The position numbers and the translations under genes were made by a program. The notes beneath the pieces are model-generated. The model searched no databases, was not told the origin of the DNA, and was given only the letters and a program-made list of their open reading frames with translations. 64,000 nt of DNA from Kibdelosporangium persicum (GTDB lineage Bacteria; Actinomycetota; Actinomycetes; Mycobacteriales; Pseudonocardiaceae): positions 62,001 to 126,000 of the forward strand of contig NZ_JAAATY010000002.1 in the NCBI RefSeq assembly GCF_013280595.1, given 5' to 3'. This document shows positions 1 through 8,722 of this stretch, piece by piece (the first letter of the stretch is position 1; every line of letters starts with the position of its first letter).

Positions 1-660
1 GGACTGCTGGCCTTCCGTCCGGCCGGACTGGCGTTACTCGGCCCGGTCGTCCCGCCGACCACCCTGGCCGAGGCCGCGTCCCAGGCGCCCACGGTGCTGG
101 TGGCCCGCTCGTCCCGCCTGTCGACTTTGGACACCGTGAACGACGACGGTGAAGCAGGATCCGGGCTGGCGGTCGACCATCTGGTGTCGTTAGGCCACAC
201 CGAGATCGCCCATCTGGACGGCGGCGTCGGCTCCCAGGCACCGCAACGCCGCCGCGGCTACATCGCGGCTATGCAACGCCATGGCCTCACACCGCGCGTG
301 ATTCCCAGTGAATACACGGACATCGCCGGCGCCAAAGCCGTCCGTCAACTGCTCGGACAGGGCCCGCTGCCGACAGCCTTGGTGGCGGCCAACGACTTCA
401 ACGCGGTCGGCGCTATCTCCGCACTGGAAGAGGCCGGCCTGCGGGTGCCCCAGGACATGTCGGTCGTCGGTTACGACAACACGTCGCTGGCCGGCCTCCG
501 GCACGTCTCACTGACCACGATCGACCAGCCGCGCCACGAGATCGGCAGGCTCGCCGGCGAGGCCCTGGTGCAACGGGTCCGCGGCGAGCGGACCGAGCCG
601 GTGAAAAGGCTGCTGCACCCCTCACTCGTCGTCCGCTCGACCACCCAGGCCAGGAGCTGA
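1..660 (+). CDS. LacI-family transcriptional regulator (C-terminal part)
   Basis: The frame is open from the first base with no start codon, so this is the last 219 residues of a gene that begins outside the window. What remains is the periplasmic-binding-protein-like effector domain of LacI/GalR regulators. Typical segments are VDHLVSLGHTEIAHL, VAANDFNAVGAISAL, DMSVVGYDN and the C-terminal LTTIDQPRHEIGRLA. The helix-turn-helix would lie upstream and is not seen. The stop is one base before the ATG of the dehydrogenase gene, and an AGGAG sits in its last codons. The two are therefore co-transcribed, and the regulator probably controls an inositol or related catabolic operon. The effector cannot be told from the sequence. 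Confidence 0.9.
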   Translation, partial: GLLAFRPAGLALLGPVVPPTTLAEAASQAPTVLVARSSRLSTLDTVNDDGEAGSGLAVDHLVSLGHTEIAHLDGGVGSQAPQRRRGYIAAMQRHGLTPRVIPSEYTDIAGAKAVRQLLGQGPLPTALVAANDFNAVGAISALEEAGLRVPQDMSVVGYDNTSLAGLRHVSLTTIDQPRHEIGRLAGEALVQRVRGERTEPVKRLLHPSLVVRSTTQARS

Positions 661-661
661 A

Positions 662-2152
662 ATGACTTCGGTTGTCCCCCACTACATCGACGGCGCCCGC
701 ACCACCGGTTCCTCGGTGGCCACCAGCGATGTGTTCGAGCCCGCCACCGGTGCGCTGGCCCGTAAGGTGATCCTGGCTTCACAGTCCGATGTAGACCTCG
801 CGGTGGCCTCCTCGGTGAAGGCGGCCCGCGAGTGGGCGGAGTCGTCGTTGTCGACCCGCAGCCGGATCATGTTCGCCTTCCGCGAGCTCGTGCACTCCCA
901 CCGCGACGAACTGGCGGCTTTGATCACGTCCGAGCACGGCAAGGTCCTGTCGGACGCGGCGGGCGAGGTGCAGCGCGGGCTTGAGGTGGTGGAGTTCGCC
1001 TGCGGCATCCCGCACCTGGTCAAGGGCGAACACTCCGAGCAGGTTTCGCGAGGCGTTGACGCGTACTCGGTTCGCGAGCCGTTGGGCGTGGTCGCGGGGA
1101 TCACGCCGTTCAACTTCCCCGCGATGGTCCCGATGTGGATGTTCCCGCTGGCGATCGCGGCCGGGAACGCGTTCGTGCTCAAGCCTTCCGAGCGCGACCC
1201 GTCGACCGCGGTCCGACTGGCCGAGTTGTTCACCGAGGCCGGTCTGCCCGCCGGTGTGCTGAACGTCCTGCAGGGCGACGCGACCGCGGTGAACGCCTTG
1301 CTGGATCACCGTGACGTCGCCGGGGTGTCCTTTGTCGGATCGACTCCTGTCGCGAAGCACGTGTACTCGCGGGGAACCGCGAACGGCAAGCGCGTGCAGG
1401 CCTTGGGTGGCGCCAAGAACCACATGGTGGTGCTGCCCGACGCCGACGTGGATGTCGCCGCCGACGCTGCCGTGTCCGCAGGATATGGCAGCGCTGGTGA
1501 ACGATGCATGGCCATCTCGGTTGTCGTTGCCGTTGGCGACATCGCTGATTCGTTGGTCGCCGCCATTGCCGCCCGCACAAGCACTCTGGTCACCGGTCCT
1601 GGCACAGACCCCGTGTCCCAGATGGGCCCGCTGGTCACCGGTGCACACCGGGACCGAGTCGCCTCCTATGTGGACGCCGGTGTCTCCGAGGGCGCTTCGC
1701 TCGTGGTGGACGGCCGTGGCTTCACTCCGGCCAGTCATGAGGACGGCTTCTGGCTCGCGCCAACGCTGTTCGACAACGTGACTCCAGAAATGTCGATTTA
1801 TCGCGACGAGATCTTCGGCCCGGTGCTGAGTGTCGTGCGCGTCCCGACGTTCGACGCGGCGGTGCAGTTGGTGAACGCCAACCCTTACGGCAACGGCACG
1901 GCGATCTACACCGGTGACGGCCTGGCGGCGCGTGAGTACCAGCGTCGCGTGCACGTGGGGATGATCGGGATCAACGTGCCGATTCCCGTGCCGATGGCGT
2001 ACTACTCGTTCGGTGGCTGGAAGGACTCCTTGTTCGGCGACACCCACGTGCACGGCGCCGAGGGCGTGAAGTTCTACACGCGCGCCAAGGCCATCACGTC
2101 ACGCTGGCCCCGCCAGTCCGGCATCGACCTCGGGTTCCCCACCCACGGCTGA
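662..2152 (+). CDS. mmsA: CoA-acylating methylmalonate-semialdehyde dehydrogenase
   Basis: This 496-residue aldehyde dehydrogenase superfamily protein matches the MmsA/IolA type. These enzymes convert methylmalonate or malonate semialdehyde to propionyl- or acetyl-CoA using NAD and CoA, in valine and myo-inositol breakdown. The NAD-binding region reads GITPFNFPAMVPMWMFP, and the family-typical block VQALGGAKNHMVV follows. The catalytic cysteine is Cys282 in SAGERCMAIS. The C-terminal YSFGGWKDSLFGD motif is also characteristic. Length is normal for the family. It directly follows a LacI regulator with a good ribosome site, which favours the inositol (iolA) role over valine catabolism, but this is inference. 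Confidence 0.93.
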   Translation: MTSVVPHYIDGARTTGSSVATSDVFEPATGALARKVILASQSDVDLAVASSVKAAREWAESSLSTRSRIMFAFRELVHSHRDELAALITSEHGKVLSDAAGEVQRGLEVVEFACGIPHLVKGEHSEQVSRGVDAYSVREPLGVVAGITPFNFPAMVPMWMFPLAIAAGNAFVLKPSERDPSTAVRLAELFTEAGLPAGVLNVLQGDATAVNALLDHRDVAGVSFVGSTPVAKHVYSRGTANGKRVQALGGAKNHMVVLPDADVDVAADAAVSAGYGSAGERCMAISVVVAVGDIADSLVAAIAARTSTLVTGPGTDPVSQMGPLVTGAHRDRVASYVDAGVSEGASLVVDGRGFTPASHEDGFWLAPTLFDNVTPEMSIYRDEIFGPVLSVVRVPTFDAAVQLVNANPYGNGTAIYTGDGLAAREYQRRVHVGMIGINVPIPVPMAYYSFGGWKDSLFGDTHVHGAEGVKFYTRAKAITSRWPRQSGIDLGFPTHG

Positions 2153-2255
2153 CCGGTCCCACCACTTTCCTTCCGCACGGCGGATTACGCTTCGTCATCA
2201 GGTTCACGATCGGGTGATTGCCTTGCACATCAAGGATCTTCGGAGTGTTCAGGCG

Positions 2256-2261
2256 TAATCT
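2256..2261 (+). promoter_or_regulatory. Candidate -10 box for a leaderless transcript of the DUF222/HNH gene
   Basis: TAATCT ends exactly six bases before the ATG at 2268. The GGAGG lying between them is only one base from the ATG, too close to act as a Shine-Dalgarno. This makes a transcript starting at or next to the ATG the simplest reading. No clear -35 box is seen. Confidence 0.45.
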
Positions 2262-2267
2262 GGAGGC

Positions 2268-3491
2268 ATGGGGGAGATCGCATCGACGCTCTGGCAGCTG
2301 AGCAACCGTGAGCTTGTCGCGCACATCTCCGCTTCCGAGGACAAGCTTCGGCGGGACTACGCCGAACACCTTGCTCTTCTGGCCGAAGCGGATGCGCGGG
2401 GTACCGCGTACGAGCTCGGCTACAGCAACACCACCGCGCTTCTGGTGCATACCCAGAACATCTCACGGCGTGAAGCCAATCAACGACTCGCCCACGCGGC
2501 TGCTCTACATGATGCGAAGACACCCACCGGCGCCGTTGCCGAGGCGTCGATGCCGTTGACTGCCAAGAAACTCGCCGCCGGTGAGGTCTGCGTCGAACAG
2601 GTCGAGGTGATCCGGAAGTTCATCGGCACTCTGGATCACCTCGAACCGGACAAGGTCGCCCTGGCTGAGGAGTTGATGATCGAGCGGGCCGCCGAGGACG
2701 ATCCGAACGCACTCGCGCGGTACGGCGAACGCTGGGTGCGAGACATCGTCGACCCTGACGGGAAACCGCCGAACTTCGACGAACCCCAGCGCCCGGAGCG
2801 AGAGCTGCGGCGGCACGTGTACCGAGACGGGCGGATGCAGTTCTCAGGACGGCTCGACGCCGAGACCTCCGCACTTTTCGACCAACTGCTTGCGCCCTTT
2901 GAGAAAAACGGACCAGACGACACCCGCGGGTACGCCGAACGAGCCGGGGACGCCTTCGCCGACGTGCTGCAGAAAGCTGCCAACTGCCCGGACTTGCCCA
3001 CGCACAACGGACTCAAGACCGAAGTCGCGTTCACCATCTCGATGGACGAACTGGCGAAGGCCGTGGACGAGCGCGTGCTGCCGGGGACACAGCTGACCGC
3101 CGGTGAAATGCGACGGATCGCCTGCGATTGTCACGTGCTTCCCGCTGTGATGGGTGGCGAATCAAAGCCACTGGATGTCGCGGTTCCGGCTTACGTCGTG
3201 CCCGCGCACATCCGGCGGGGCTTGGTGCTACGGGATCACGGGTGCGCCTTCCCTGGGTGCGAACGGCCGGCAAGCGTCTGCCATTCGCACCACATTCGGT
3301 CGTGGCTGCAAGGCGGTCCGACCGCGCTAGGCAACCTCGTGCTCCTCTGTGGACACCACCACCGGCTGATCCACCGCAGTGAATGGGAAGTCAAGCTGGT
3401 CGACGGCGTTCCCTGGTTCACTCCACCGGACTACGTCGACCCGGAACGGAAACCGAGACGCAACCACCTGCACCGGTTAGCCGCCGGGTGA
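2268..3491 (+). CDS. DUF222 (13E12-type) protein with C-terminal HNH endonuclease domain
   Basis: This 407-residue protein has the actinobacterial DUF222 architecture. A helical N-terminal region of about 300 residues includes SRREANQRLAHAAAL and the MQFSGRLDAE segment. It is followed by an HNH nuclease domain near residues 310-375. The HNH domain has a CAFPGCERPASVCHSHHI zinc/catalytic block and a second NLVLLCGHHHRLIH block, so both Cys pairs and the His residues look intact. Family members occur in many copies in actinobacterial genomes, and some are repetitive or mobile. The true role is unknown. The gene sits in an accessory patch between catabolic genes. The next gene converges on it after a 20-bp gap. 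Confidence 0.85.
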   Translation: MGEIASTLWQLSNRELVAHISASEDKLRRDYAEHLALLAEADARGTAYELGYSNTTALLVHTQNISRREANQRLAHAAALHDAKTPTGAVAEASMPLTAKKLAAGEVCVEQVEVIRKFIGTLDHLEPDKVALAEELMIERAAEDDPNALARYGERWVRDIVDPDGKPPNFDEPQRPERELRRHVYRDGRMQFSGRLDAETSALFDQLLAPFEKNGPDDTRGYAERAGDAFADVLQKAANCPDLPTHNGLKTEVAFTISMDELAKAVDERVLPGTQLTAGEMRRIACDCHVLPAVMGGESKPLDVAVPAYVVPAHIRRGLVLRDHGCAFPGCERPASVCHSHHIRSWLQGGPTALGNLVLLCGHHHRLIHRSEWEVKLVDGVPWFTPPDYVDPERKPRRNHLHRLAAG

Positions 3492-3511
3492 GGCCGCGCC
3501 GGAGTGCGGCG

Positions 3512-3757
3512 TCACCGTGCGGCGGGGTCAACCCAGACGAGGTCGGGAGCGGCGTCCGGATCGCTCCTGACGTACATCAGCGCGTTCTCGGCTTCGGCGA
3601 GGAAGTACTGGTTGCGGCCGTTGGCCGTGATCATGTACGCGCTGTCGGGGAACTCCATGCCCCAGCCGACGACTGTGGTGTCCCCGCTCTGGTTCGTCAC
3701 GACGGTGGCGAACAGGCGGGGCGCCTGCGCCGCGACGATGGCCCTGATGTCAGACAT
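3512..3757 (-). CDS. Small conserved protein of an XRE/DUF397-type locus, function unknown
   Basis: This encodes 81 residues, acidic at the C-terminus ([20 protein letters not shown]), with no signal peptide or membrane segment. The start has a strong AAGGAG seven bases upstream. It overlaps the end of the preceding small gene by eight bases, so the two are translationally coupled. It has normal coding character and lies divergent to an XRE regulator. That arrangement is common in actinobacteria, where such small proteins accompany DUF397 modules. I do not recognise a domain. Confidence 0.6.
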   Translation of the reverse strand: MSDIRAIVAAQAPRLFATVVTNQSGDTTVVGWGMEFPDSAYMITANGRNQYFLAEAENALMYVRSDPDAAPDLVWVDPAAR

Positions 3758-3995
3758 GGTTGGTCTCCTTTTCCGGGACGAGGAGGTGCCGGTGCGCGAT
3801 CAACCAGATCCGGCAGGGAAACCGCCGCTGTCGCCGCCATCCCCTGCAGCCACGGCACCTGCCGTGACAGTCAGGCTGGTGCAGTTCGAGGATCTCGCGC
3901 ATTGCCGAGGACAGGTTTCCCAGGTCGGCATTGCCGAGCCTGGCCAACCGGTTGATCATCGCGTCCCGGAGGACAGCGGCAAGTACGTGCGCCAT
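3750..3995 (-). CDS. Small cysteine-rich protein, function unknown
   Basis: This is an 81-residue protein. The start was chosen at the ATG preceded by GGGAGGTGGGCAGGG; a longer reading frame exists but has no ribosome site. The N-terminal half is helical. The C-terminal half carries a compact cluster, [15 protein letters not shown] followed by FPCRIW, with four cysteines and several histidines. That spacing could hold a metal ion. Similar short proteins ending in a CxxC...PC motif accompany XRE/DUF397 genes in many streptomycetes and relatives, from general knowledge. It heads a two-gene unit divergent from the XRE regulator. Confidence 0.55.
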   Translation of the reverse strand: MAHVLAAVLRDAMINRLARLGNADLGNLSSAMREILELHQPDCHGRCRGCRGWRRQRRFPCRIWLIAHRHLLVPEKETNHV

Positions 3996-4059
3996 CCCTG
4001 CCCACCTCCCTCTGTTACCGGAATTACCGTAGCGCCGAAAGCGGCAACATTCCTGGTAA

Positions 4060-4077
4060 GTCGCCCGATCAGGCGAC
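4060..4077. promoter_or_regulatory. Candidate operator: 18-bp near-palindrome between divergent genes
   Basis: The sequence GTCGCC-CGATCA-GGCGAC has perfect 6-bp arms around a GATC-centred core. Only the two outer core positions break full symmetry. It lies between the divergent small-protein unit and the XRE regulator, upstream of the -10 box of the XRE gene. That is the expected place for an autoregulatory site. Binding by the XRE protein is an inference. Confidence 0.4.
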
Positions 4078-4100
4078 ACAATGCAGCTGGTGAGCACCTC

Positions 4101-4106
4101 TAGTCT
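4101..4106 (+). promoter_or_regulatory. Candidate -10 box for a leaderless XRE transcript
   Basis: TAGTCT is followed by seven bases and then the ATG at 4114. There is no Shine-Dalgarno in between, so the mRNA probably begins at the start codon. Confidence 0.45.
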
Positions 4107-4113
4107 TTGTTGC

Positions 4114-4950
4114 ATGGCTGGTAACAAGACATCGACGCCAAGAGGTCTGGCTCTGGGCTCAGCGTTGCGTGAGGCACGGTTGGCCGCTGGCTACGACAAC
4201 CTCACCAAGTTCGCGGAGCGACTCGGCAAGACCGCGGCGACGCTGTCCCGATGGGAGACCGGCCAGCGAACGCCACGCCCCGAGGATGTCGCACAGATCC
4301 TCACAATCCTCGGAGTCGTGGGCGAGCGGTTCGAAGATCTTGTGGCGTTGACGCGAAATGCCGACGCTTCCTCATGGCTGGCGGTGGCGATGCCGGAGCA
4401 GCGCCGTCATCTGGACGCCTTGCTACGGTTCGAGCGCGATGCGAAGACGATCATCGCGGTGGCACCGTTGCTCTTGCCAGGTTGGTTGCAGACACCTGAC
4501 TATATCCGGGCAATCATGACTGCGGGCGGTGTACCCGAAGATGAGGTCGAGTCCCGCATCGCCATCCGCTTGGGCCGCCGTGAGGTACTGCGCAACACCG
4601 AAGTGACGGCTTACATCGGTCAAACGGCTCTCGTACAGCAGGTCGGCGGCAGGGAGGTGCTGCGCAGCCAGTTGATGCACTTGCTCGAAATAGGCGAACA
4701 GGTGGATTTGCGAGTGGTCCCGTTCACGGCTGGGTGGCACCCGGCGCTTGAGGGACCGTGGTACCTGATCCAGTCGGTTCGGGAGACGTTCGTCGTGTAC
4801 CTGGAGACCCGTCGATCGGCTTTGTTCCTCCATGAGGAAGCTGACATCGTGGCCTACCAGGAGGCAGTGGACATGGTGCACGAAGTGGCGATGAGCCCTC
4901 AGGACTCGAAAGGGCTCATCGCAAAGGAGATCAACAACCTCAAGGAATGA
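4114..4950 (+). CDS. XRE-family DNA-binding protein with DUF5753 domain
   Basis: This 278-residue protein has an N-terminal helix-turn-helix of the XRE/Cro type at roughly residues 12-70 (LGSALREARLAAGY ... FAERLGKTAATLSRWETG). A DUF5753 domain fills the rest, including LLLPGWLQTPDYIRAIM, YIGQTALVQQVGG and LRVVPFTAGWHPALEGPW. Start: an earlier ATG at 4081 is in frame, but the ATG at 4114 has a well-placed -10 box for leaderless initiation. The stop overlaps the DUF397 gene by four bases. Such pairs (the WhiJ/BldB-associated families of Streptomyces) influence development or stress responses. The precise target here is unknown. Confidence 0.9.
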   Translation: MAGNKTSTPRGLALGSALREARLAAGYDNLTKFAERLGKTAATLSRWETGQRTPRPEDVAQILTILGVVGERFEDLVALTRNADASSWLAVAMPEQRRHLDALLRFERDAKTIIAVAPLLLPGWLQTPDYIRAIMTAGGVPEDEVESRIAIRLGRREVLRNTEVTAYIGQTALVQQVGGREVLRSQLMHLLEIGEQVDLRVVPFTAGWHPALEGPWYLIQSVRETFVVYLETRRSALFLHEEADIVAYQEAVDMVHEVAMSPQDSKGLIAKEINNLKE

Positions 4951-5132
4951 GGCGTGTCATGACGGTCCCCACTGGGTGGAGAAAATCGAGCCGTAGCCAG
5001 AACGGCGGCAACTGCGTCGAGGTCCGCGCTGACCTCAGTGCCGTTCGGGACAGCAAGAACCCAGACCGGTTCATCCGCGGCGACGTAAGGGCGTTGGCGC
5101 GTGCCGTCCAGGGCGGGTTTTCCCTGCGCTAG
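4947..5132 (+). CDS. DUF397 domain protein
   Basis: This 61-residue protein carries the family hallmarks: WRKSSRSQNGGNCVEV near the N-terminus, then VRDSKNPD. DUF397 proteins are typically encoded right after an XRE-DUF5753 regulator and are thought to act as its partner or antagonist. Here the ATG overlaps the regulator stop (ATGA), so translation is coupled. An alternative ATG lies four codons in. The stop codon overlaps that of the convergent hydrolase gene in a shared CTAG. Confidence 0.88.
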   Translation: MRRVMTVPTGWRKSSRSQNGGNCVEVRADLSAVRDSKNPDRFIRGDVRALARAVQGGFSLR

Positions 5133-6229
5133 CGGCAGAAGACGGCCGCTGCAATGGTGACCACGGCGGTGGTGGACGGGTCCCGCTCGTACGGGTTGAG
5201 CGACAGGACCAGCGACTTGCCTTTCCCGTCAGTGACGGCCAAGGTGACGTAACCGATCAGCTGCCCGGTGTGGCCCCAGACCGGCCTCGGGCCGTCGGCG
5301 CAGGGGATCGCGAACTCCTGGAGTCCCAGGCCGTAGCGGAACAGCGGATCGGCTTCGCGCGTCCGCCGCATCTCCGCGAGGCTCTCCTTGCTGGTCAGAC
5401 GGCCGTCCAGCAGTGCGGTGACGAACGTGGCCAGGTCCTGCGTTGTGGAGATCATCTCACCGGCTGCCCAGTCCAGTGACGGGTCCATGTCCGTGGCGTC
5501 CACAATGGTCGGTGGAGTCGTGGGCAGCGGTTCGTAGCCGCGGGCATGGGGGACGGGCAGGAACGGGCGGTTGCCCGGCACGCTCGTGTGCCGCAGGTTG
5601 AGGGGGCGCAGGATTCGTCGCGCCACCTCTTCGCCGTACGGGCGCCCGGTGAGCTTCTCGATCAGCAGGCCGGCCACGATGTAGTTGGTGTTCGAGTAGC
5701 GCCAGGACTCGCCCGGGTTCTCGAAATCCGGGCCGTGCGCGAACGCCACATCCAGCAGTTGCATGGGCTTGTAGTCGTCGAAGCGGGCGTCGCCACGCCA
5801 GCGGTTGGTCGAGTAGCCCGGCTCGCTCATGTAGTCGTGCAGGCCGCTGGTGTGCTGGAGGATGTGCCGCACGGTGATGGTTTCGCCGTTGGGCACGACG
5901 CCTGGCAGGTGCCGCGCGATCGGGTCGTCGAGGGCCAACCTCCGCTCATCGACCAACTGCAGGACCACCGTGGCCGCGAAAGTCTTGGTGACGCTGCCGA
6001 TCCGGAAATGTCCGTTGGCCACGGCCGGTGTCTTCGACGCCAGATCACGCACGCCGACAGCGTCCGACCACTGGTTCCTGCCGTCCTGGACGTGGACCAG
6101 TCCGGCCGTGATGTCACGGTCTGCGGCGAGGGCGGCCAACTGGTCGCGCAGCTCGGCTTTCGGGATGTCCGGTGTGGACACTACTGGCCCCGCGGCGAGG
6201 GCGACGGCCAAGATCGTCTTCAGGAGCAT
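5129..6229 (-). CDS. Secreted serine hydrolase of the beta-lactamase/D-alanyl-D-alanine carboxypeptidase fold
   Basis: This is a 366-residue protein. An N-terminal signal-like segment (MLLKTILAVALAAGPVVS) suggests export. The class C beta-lactamase (S12) motifs are present: HFRIGSVTKTFAAT contains the SxxK nucleophile, WRYSNTNYIVAGLL supplies the YxN motif, and VWGHTGQLIGY is the HxG-type third motif. The family includes D-Ala-D-Ala carboxypeptidases, esterases and beta-lactamase-like peptidases; the exact substrate cannot be assigned. A longer frame runs upstream into the neighbouring gene but is rejected because the signal peptide begins here. A -10 box lies seven bases from this ATG. Confidence 0.88.
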   Translation of the reverse strand: MLLKTILAVALAAGPVVSTPDIPKAELRDQLAALAADRDITAGLVHVQDGRNQWSDAVGVRDLASKTPAVANGHFRIGSVTKTFAATVVLQLVDERRLALDDPIARHLPGVVPNGETITVRHILQHTSGLHDYMSEPGYSTNRWRGDARFDDYKPMQLLDVAFAHGPDFENPGESWRYSNTNYIVAGLLIEKLTGRPYGEEVARRILRPLNLRHTSVPGNRPFLPVPHARGYEPLPTTPPTIVDATDMDPSLDWAAGEMISTTQDLATFVTALLDGRLTSKESLAEMRRTREADPLFRYGLGLQEFAIPCADGPRPVWGHTGQLIGYVTLAVTDGKGKSLVLSLNPYERDPSTTAVVTIAAAVFCR

Positions 6230-6236
6230 GACCGCG

Positions 6237-6242
6237 ACGGTA
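6237..6242 (-). promoter_or_regulatory. Candidate -10 box for a leaderless hydrolase transcript
   Basis: Reading the minus strand, TACCGT is followed by seven bases and the ATG at 6229. No Shine-Dalgarno is present. Confidence 0.4.
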
Positions 6243-6329
6243 CGCACGGCATGCCCGGCGAACCATGGGGTTGGCCGGACAGCCGACTGCGGAATTCCGC
6301 ACCTCCCGGGGTGCGCACCGCCGCAGGCG

Positions 6330-7199
6330 TCAGACGCTGATCCGGGCCAGCTTGCCGTTCTCCAGCGCGGTCCACACCGCACCGTCCGGGCCCATGGTGA
6401 TGCCGTGGGGTTCGGAGCCGGGAGTCGGCAGTTCGTACTCGTCGATCTTGCCCGCGAGCGTGATGCAGCCGATCTTGTTGGCACCCCATTCGGTGAACCA
6501 CAGCGCGCCGTCCTCGGCCGCGACGATCGCGTGTGGACGGCATTCCCTGTCAGGCAAGGGGAATTCGTCGACGTGACCGTCCACCGCGATCCGGCCGACC
6601 TGGCCCGCGCCTATCTCCACGAACCAGAGGCCGCCGTCGCCGCCGTCGGTGATGCCGACCGGCGCGGCCGCCTCGGTGGGCAGCGGGTGGATCGTCACGT
6701 CGCCGCCGAGGTCGATCCGGCCGATCGCGTTCGCCTGGTTGAGGGTGAACCACAGGCCGTTGTCCGGGCCCGCTGTCAGGTGGCCGGGGTACGCGCCCGC
6801 GACCGGCAGCGGGAACTCCGTGATCTCGCCGTCCGGGGTGATCCGGCCGATCCGGTCGAGGTTGATCTCGGTGAACCACAGCGCCCCGTCGGCGCCGGAC
6901 GCGATGCCGTACGGCTGGGCGTCGGCCGTGGGGAGTTCGAACTCGGTCAGGGCGCCGTCGACCGCGATCCGGCCGATCTTGTGGCCCTTGAGCTGCGTGA
7001 ACCACAGTGCGCCGTCGGGGCCCAGCGTGATCACCGTCGGCTCGCTGCCGGGCGCCACCGCGAACTCGCGGACCTCACCCGCCTGGAACCGGCCGATCTT
7101 CCCGGCGTGCACCAGGGTGAACCACAAAGCGCCGTCAGGGCCGGACGTGATCCCGTAGGGACCCGCGTCCGGCCCTGACACCTCGAACTCCTCGATCAT
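6330..7199 (-). CDS. Virginiamycin B lyase-like beta-propeller protein
   Basis: This 289-residue protein is built from about seven near-identical repeats of roughly 42 residues. Each has the form PYGI...GPDGALWFT...IGRI...G...EFPLP, which is the seven-bladed propeller of streptogramin lyases (Vgb). No signal peptide is seen, so it is cytoplasmic. Vgb enzymes linearise type B streptogramins by cleaving the ester bond. Many actinobacterial members are of unproven function and may be resistance proteins or unrelated lactonase-like proteins. It stands apart from the upstream Tct genes by only 17 bp but has its own candidate leaderless promoter. The catalytic histidines were not verified. Confidence 0.82.
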   Translation of the reverse strand: MIEEFEVSGPDAGPYGITSGPDGALWFTLVHAGKIGRFQAGEVREFAVAPGSEPTVITLGPDGALWFTQLKGHKIGRIAVDGALTEFELPTADAQPYGIASGADGALWFTEINLDRIGRITPDGEITEFPLPVAGAYPGHLTAGPDNGLWFTLNQANAIGRIDLGGDVTIHPLPTEAAAPVGITDGGDGGLWFVEIGAGQVGRIAVDGHVDEFPLPDRECRPHAIVAAEDGALWFTEWGANKIGCITLAGKIDEYELPTPGSEPHGITMGPDGAVWTALENGKLARISV

Positions 7200-7205
7200 G
7201 CCCCG

Positions 7206-7211
7206 ACCATA
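7206..7211 (-). promoter_or_regulatory. Candidate -10 box for the propeller gene
   Basis: On the minus strand TATGGT is followed by six bases and the ATG at 7199. It lies in the short gap after tctA, so the propeller gene may be separately transcribed although it could also be read from the tct operon. Confidence 0.35.
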
Positions 7212-7216
7212 CGGCC

Positions 7217-8722
7217 CTAGGCGTCAATCTTCTCGCGATCCACCGGACGGCGGGTCAGCCTGCGGATCAGCGGCCAGGCCAGGATCGCCACGATGACCAC
7301 GTAGACGATCACCGACATCGGGGTGTTGACCAGGCCGCTGACCTGCCCGTCGCTGATCTGCAGCGCCCGCCGCAGCTGCTGCTCGGCGGCCGGGCCGAGG
7401 ATCACGCCGATGACCGCCGGGAGCACCGGCAGGCCGTACCGGCGCATCGCCAGGCCGAGCAGGCCGATGACGAACAGCACGATCAGGTCGACGACGTCAC
7501 CGCTGACCGCGTAGGCACCGACGCTGGCGAAGAACAGGATGCCTGCGTAGAGGTACGGCCGTGGGATGCGCAGCAGCTTCGCCCACACCGGAGCCAGCGG
7601 CAGGTTGAGCACGAGCAACAGCACCAGTGCGATGAACAGGCTGGCGATCAGGCCCCACACCAGACCGGACTCACGCTCGAACAACAGCGGGCCCGGCTGG
7701 ATGCCGTACTGCTGGAACGCCGCCAGCATCACGGCCGCGACAGCCGTGGTCGGCAGGCCCAGGGTGAGCATCGACGTCAGCGTGCCGGACGCGGACGCCG
7801 AAGCCGTGGCCTCCGGACCGGCGACGCCCTCGATGGCGCCCTTGCCCCACTCGTCCTTGTTCTTCGACAGCCGCCGTTCGGTCACGTACGACAGGAACGT
7901 GGGAATCTCCGCGCCACCAGCGGGGATCGCGCCGAACGGGAACCCGATGAACGGGCCGCGGGCCCACGGTTTCCACGACCGCCGAACGTCCTCGCGGCCC
8001 AGCCACGGACGGCCGACCGGGATCGGCTCGGCCTGGATGCGCCGCAGGTGCGCGGCCACCCAGAGCGACTCGCCGACCGCGAACAACGCGACCGCGACGA
8101 TCACGACGTCGATGCCGTCGGACAGGTGCAGCGACCCGAACGTCAGCCGCTGCTGGCCGGTCATCTCGTCCAGTCCGATCAGGCCGATCGCGAGGCCGAT
8201 CAGCAGGGACGCGAAGCCGCGGATCCGCGACTTGCCGAGCACCGACGTGACCGAGATGAACGCCAGCAGCATGATCGCGAAGAAGTCCGGCGCGCCGATG
8301 CCGACCGCCAGCTTCGCGACCGTGGGCGCCAGCAGTACCAACAACAGGGTGCCGATCACGCCGCCGACGAAGTGCCCGATCGCCGCCGCGGCAAGGGCTT
8401 GCGAGCCACGGCCGCGCTTGGCCATCGGGTTGCCCTCGATCGCCGTGACCACCGCCGCGGTCTCACCCGGCGTGTTCAACAGGATCGACGTGGTCGAGCC
8501 GCCGAACATGCTGCCGTAGTAGATGCCCGCGAACATGATGAACGCGCCGGTCGGGTCGAGGCCGTACGTGACGGGCAGCAAGAGGGCGACGGCCATGGCG
8601 GCGCCGATTCCCGGCAGGACGCCGATGGCCGTGCCGAGCAGTACGCCGATCACGGCGTACATCAGGTTGACGGGAGTCAACGCGGTCCCGAAACCGTCGA
8701 TCAGAGAGGCGAAGGAACCCAT
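7217..8722 (-). CDS. tctA: Tripartite tricarboxylate transporter large permease
   Basis: This 501-residue integral membrane protein of the TctA family normally has about 12 membrane segments. It carries the conserved [17 protein letters not shown] segment near residue 37. The paired glycine-rich motif [15 protein letters not shown] is seen near residue 325. With TctB and TctC it forms a binding-protein-dependent secondary transporter for citrate or other carboxylates. Its start overlaps the tctB stop as TGATG, indicating coupled translation. It is the last gene of the tctC-tctB-tctA operon. Confidence 0.93.
   Translation of the reverse strand: MGSFASLIDGFGTALTPVNLMYAVIGVLLGTAIGVLPGIGAAMAVALLLPVTYGLDPTGAFIMFAGIYYGSMFGGSTTSILLNTPGETAAVVTAIEGNPMAKRGRGSQALAAAAIGHFVGGVIGTLLLVLLAPTVAKLAVGIGAPDFFAIMLLAFISVTSVLGKSRIRGFASLLIGLAIGLIGLDEMTGQQRLTFGSLHLSDGIDVVIVAVALFAVGESLWVAAHLRRIQAEPIPVGRPWLGREDVRRSWKPWARGPFIGFPFGAIPAGGAEIPTFLSYVTERRLSKNKDEWGKGAIEGVAGPEATASASASGTLTSMLTLGLPTTAVAAVMLAAFQQYGIQPGPLLFERESGLVWGLIASLFIALVLLLVLNLPLAPVWAKLLRIPRPYLYAGILFFASVGAYAVSGDVVDLIVLFVIGLLGLAMRRYGLPVLPAVIGVILGPAAEQQLRRALQISDGQVSGLVNTPMSVIVYVVIVAILAWPLIRRLTRRPVDREKIDA

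Noticed and set aside
2268-3491. Intron- or plasmid-homing endonuclease
   Set aside because: The HNH domain is of the DUF222 type and there is no intron or mobile element boundary around it.
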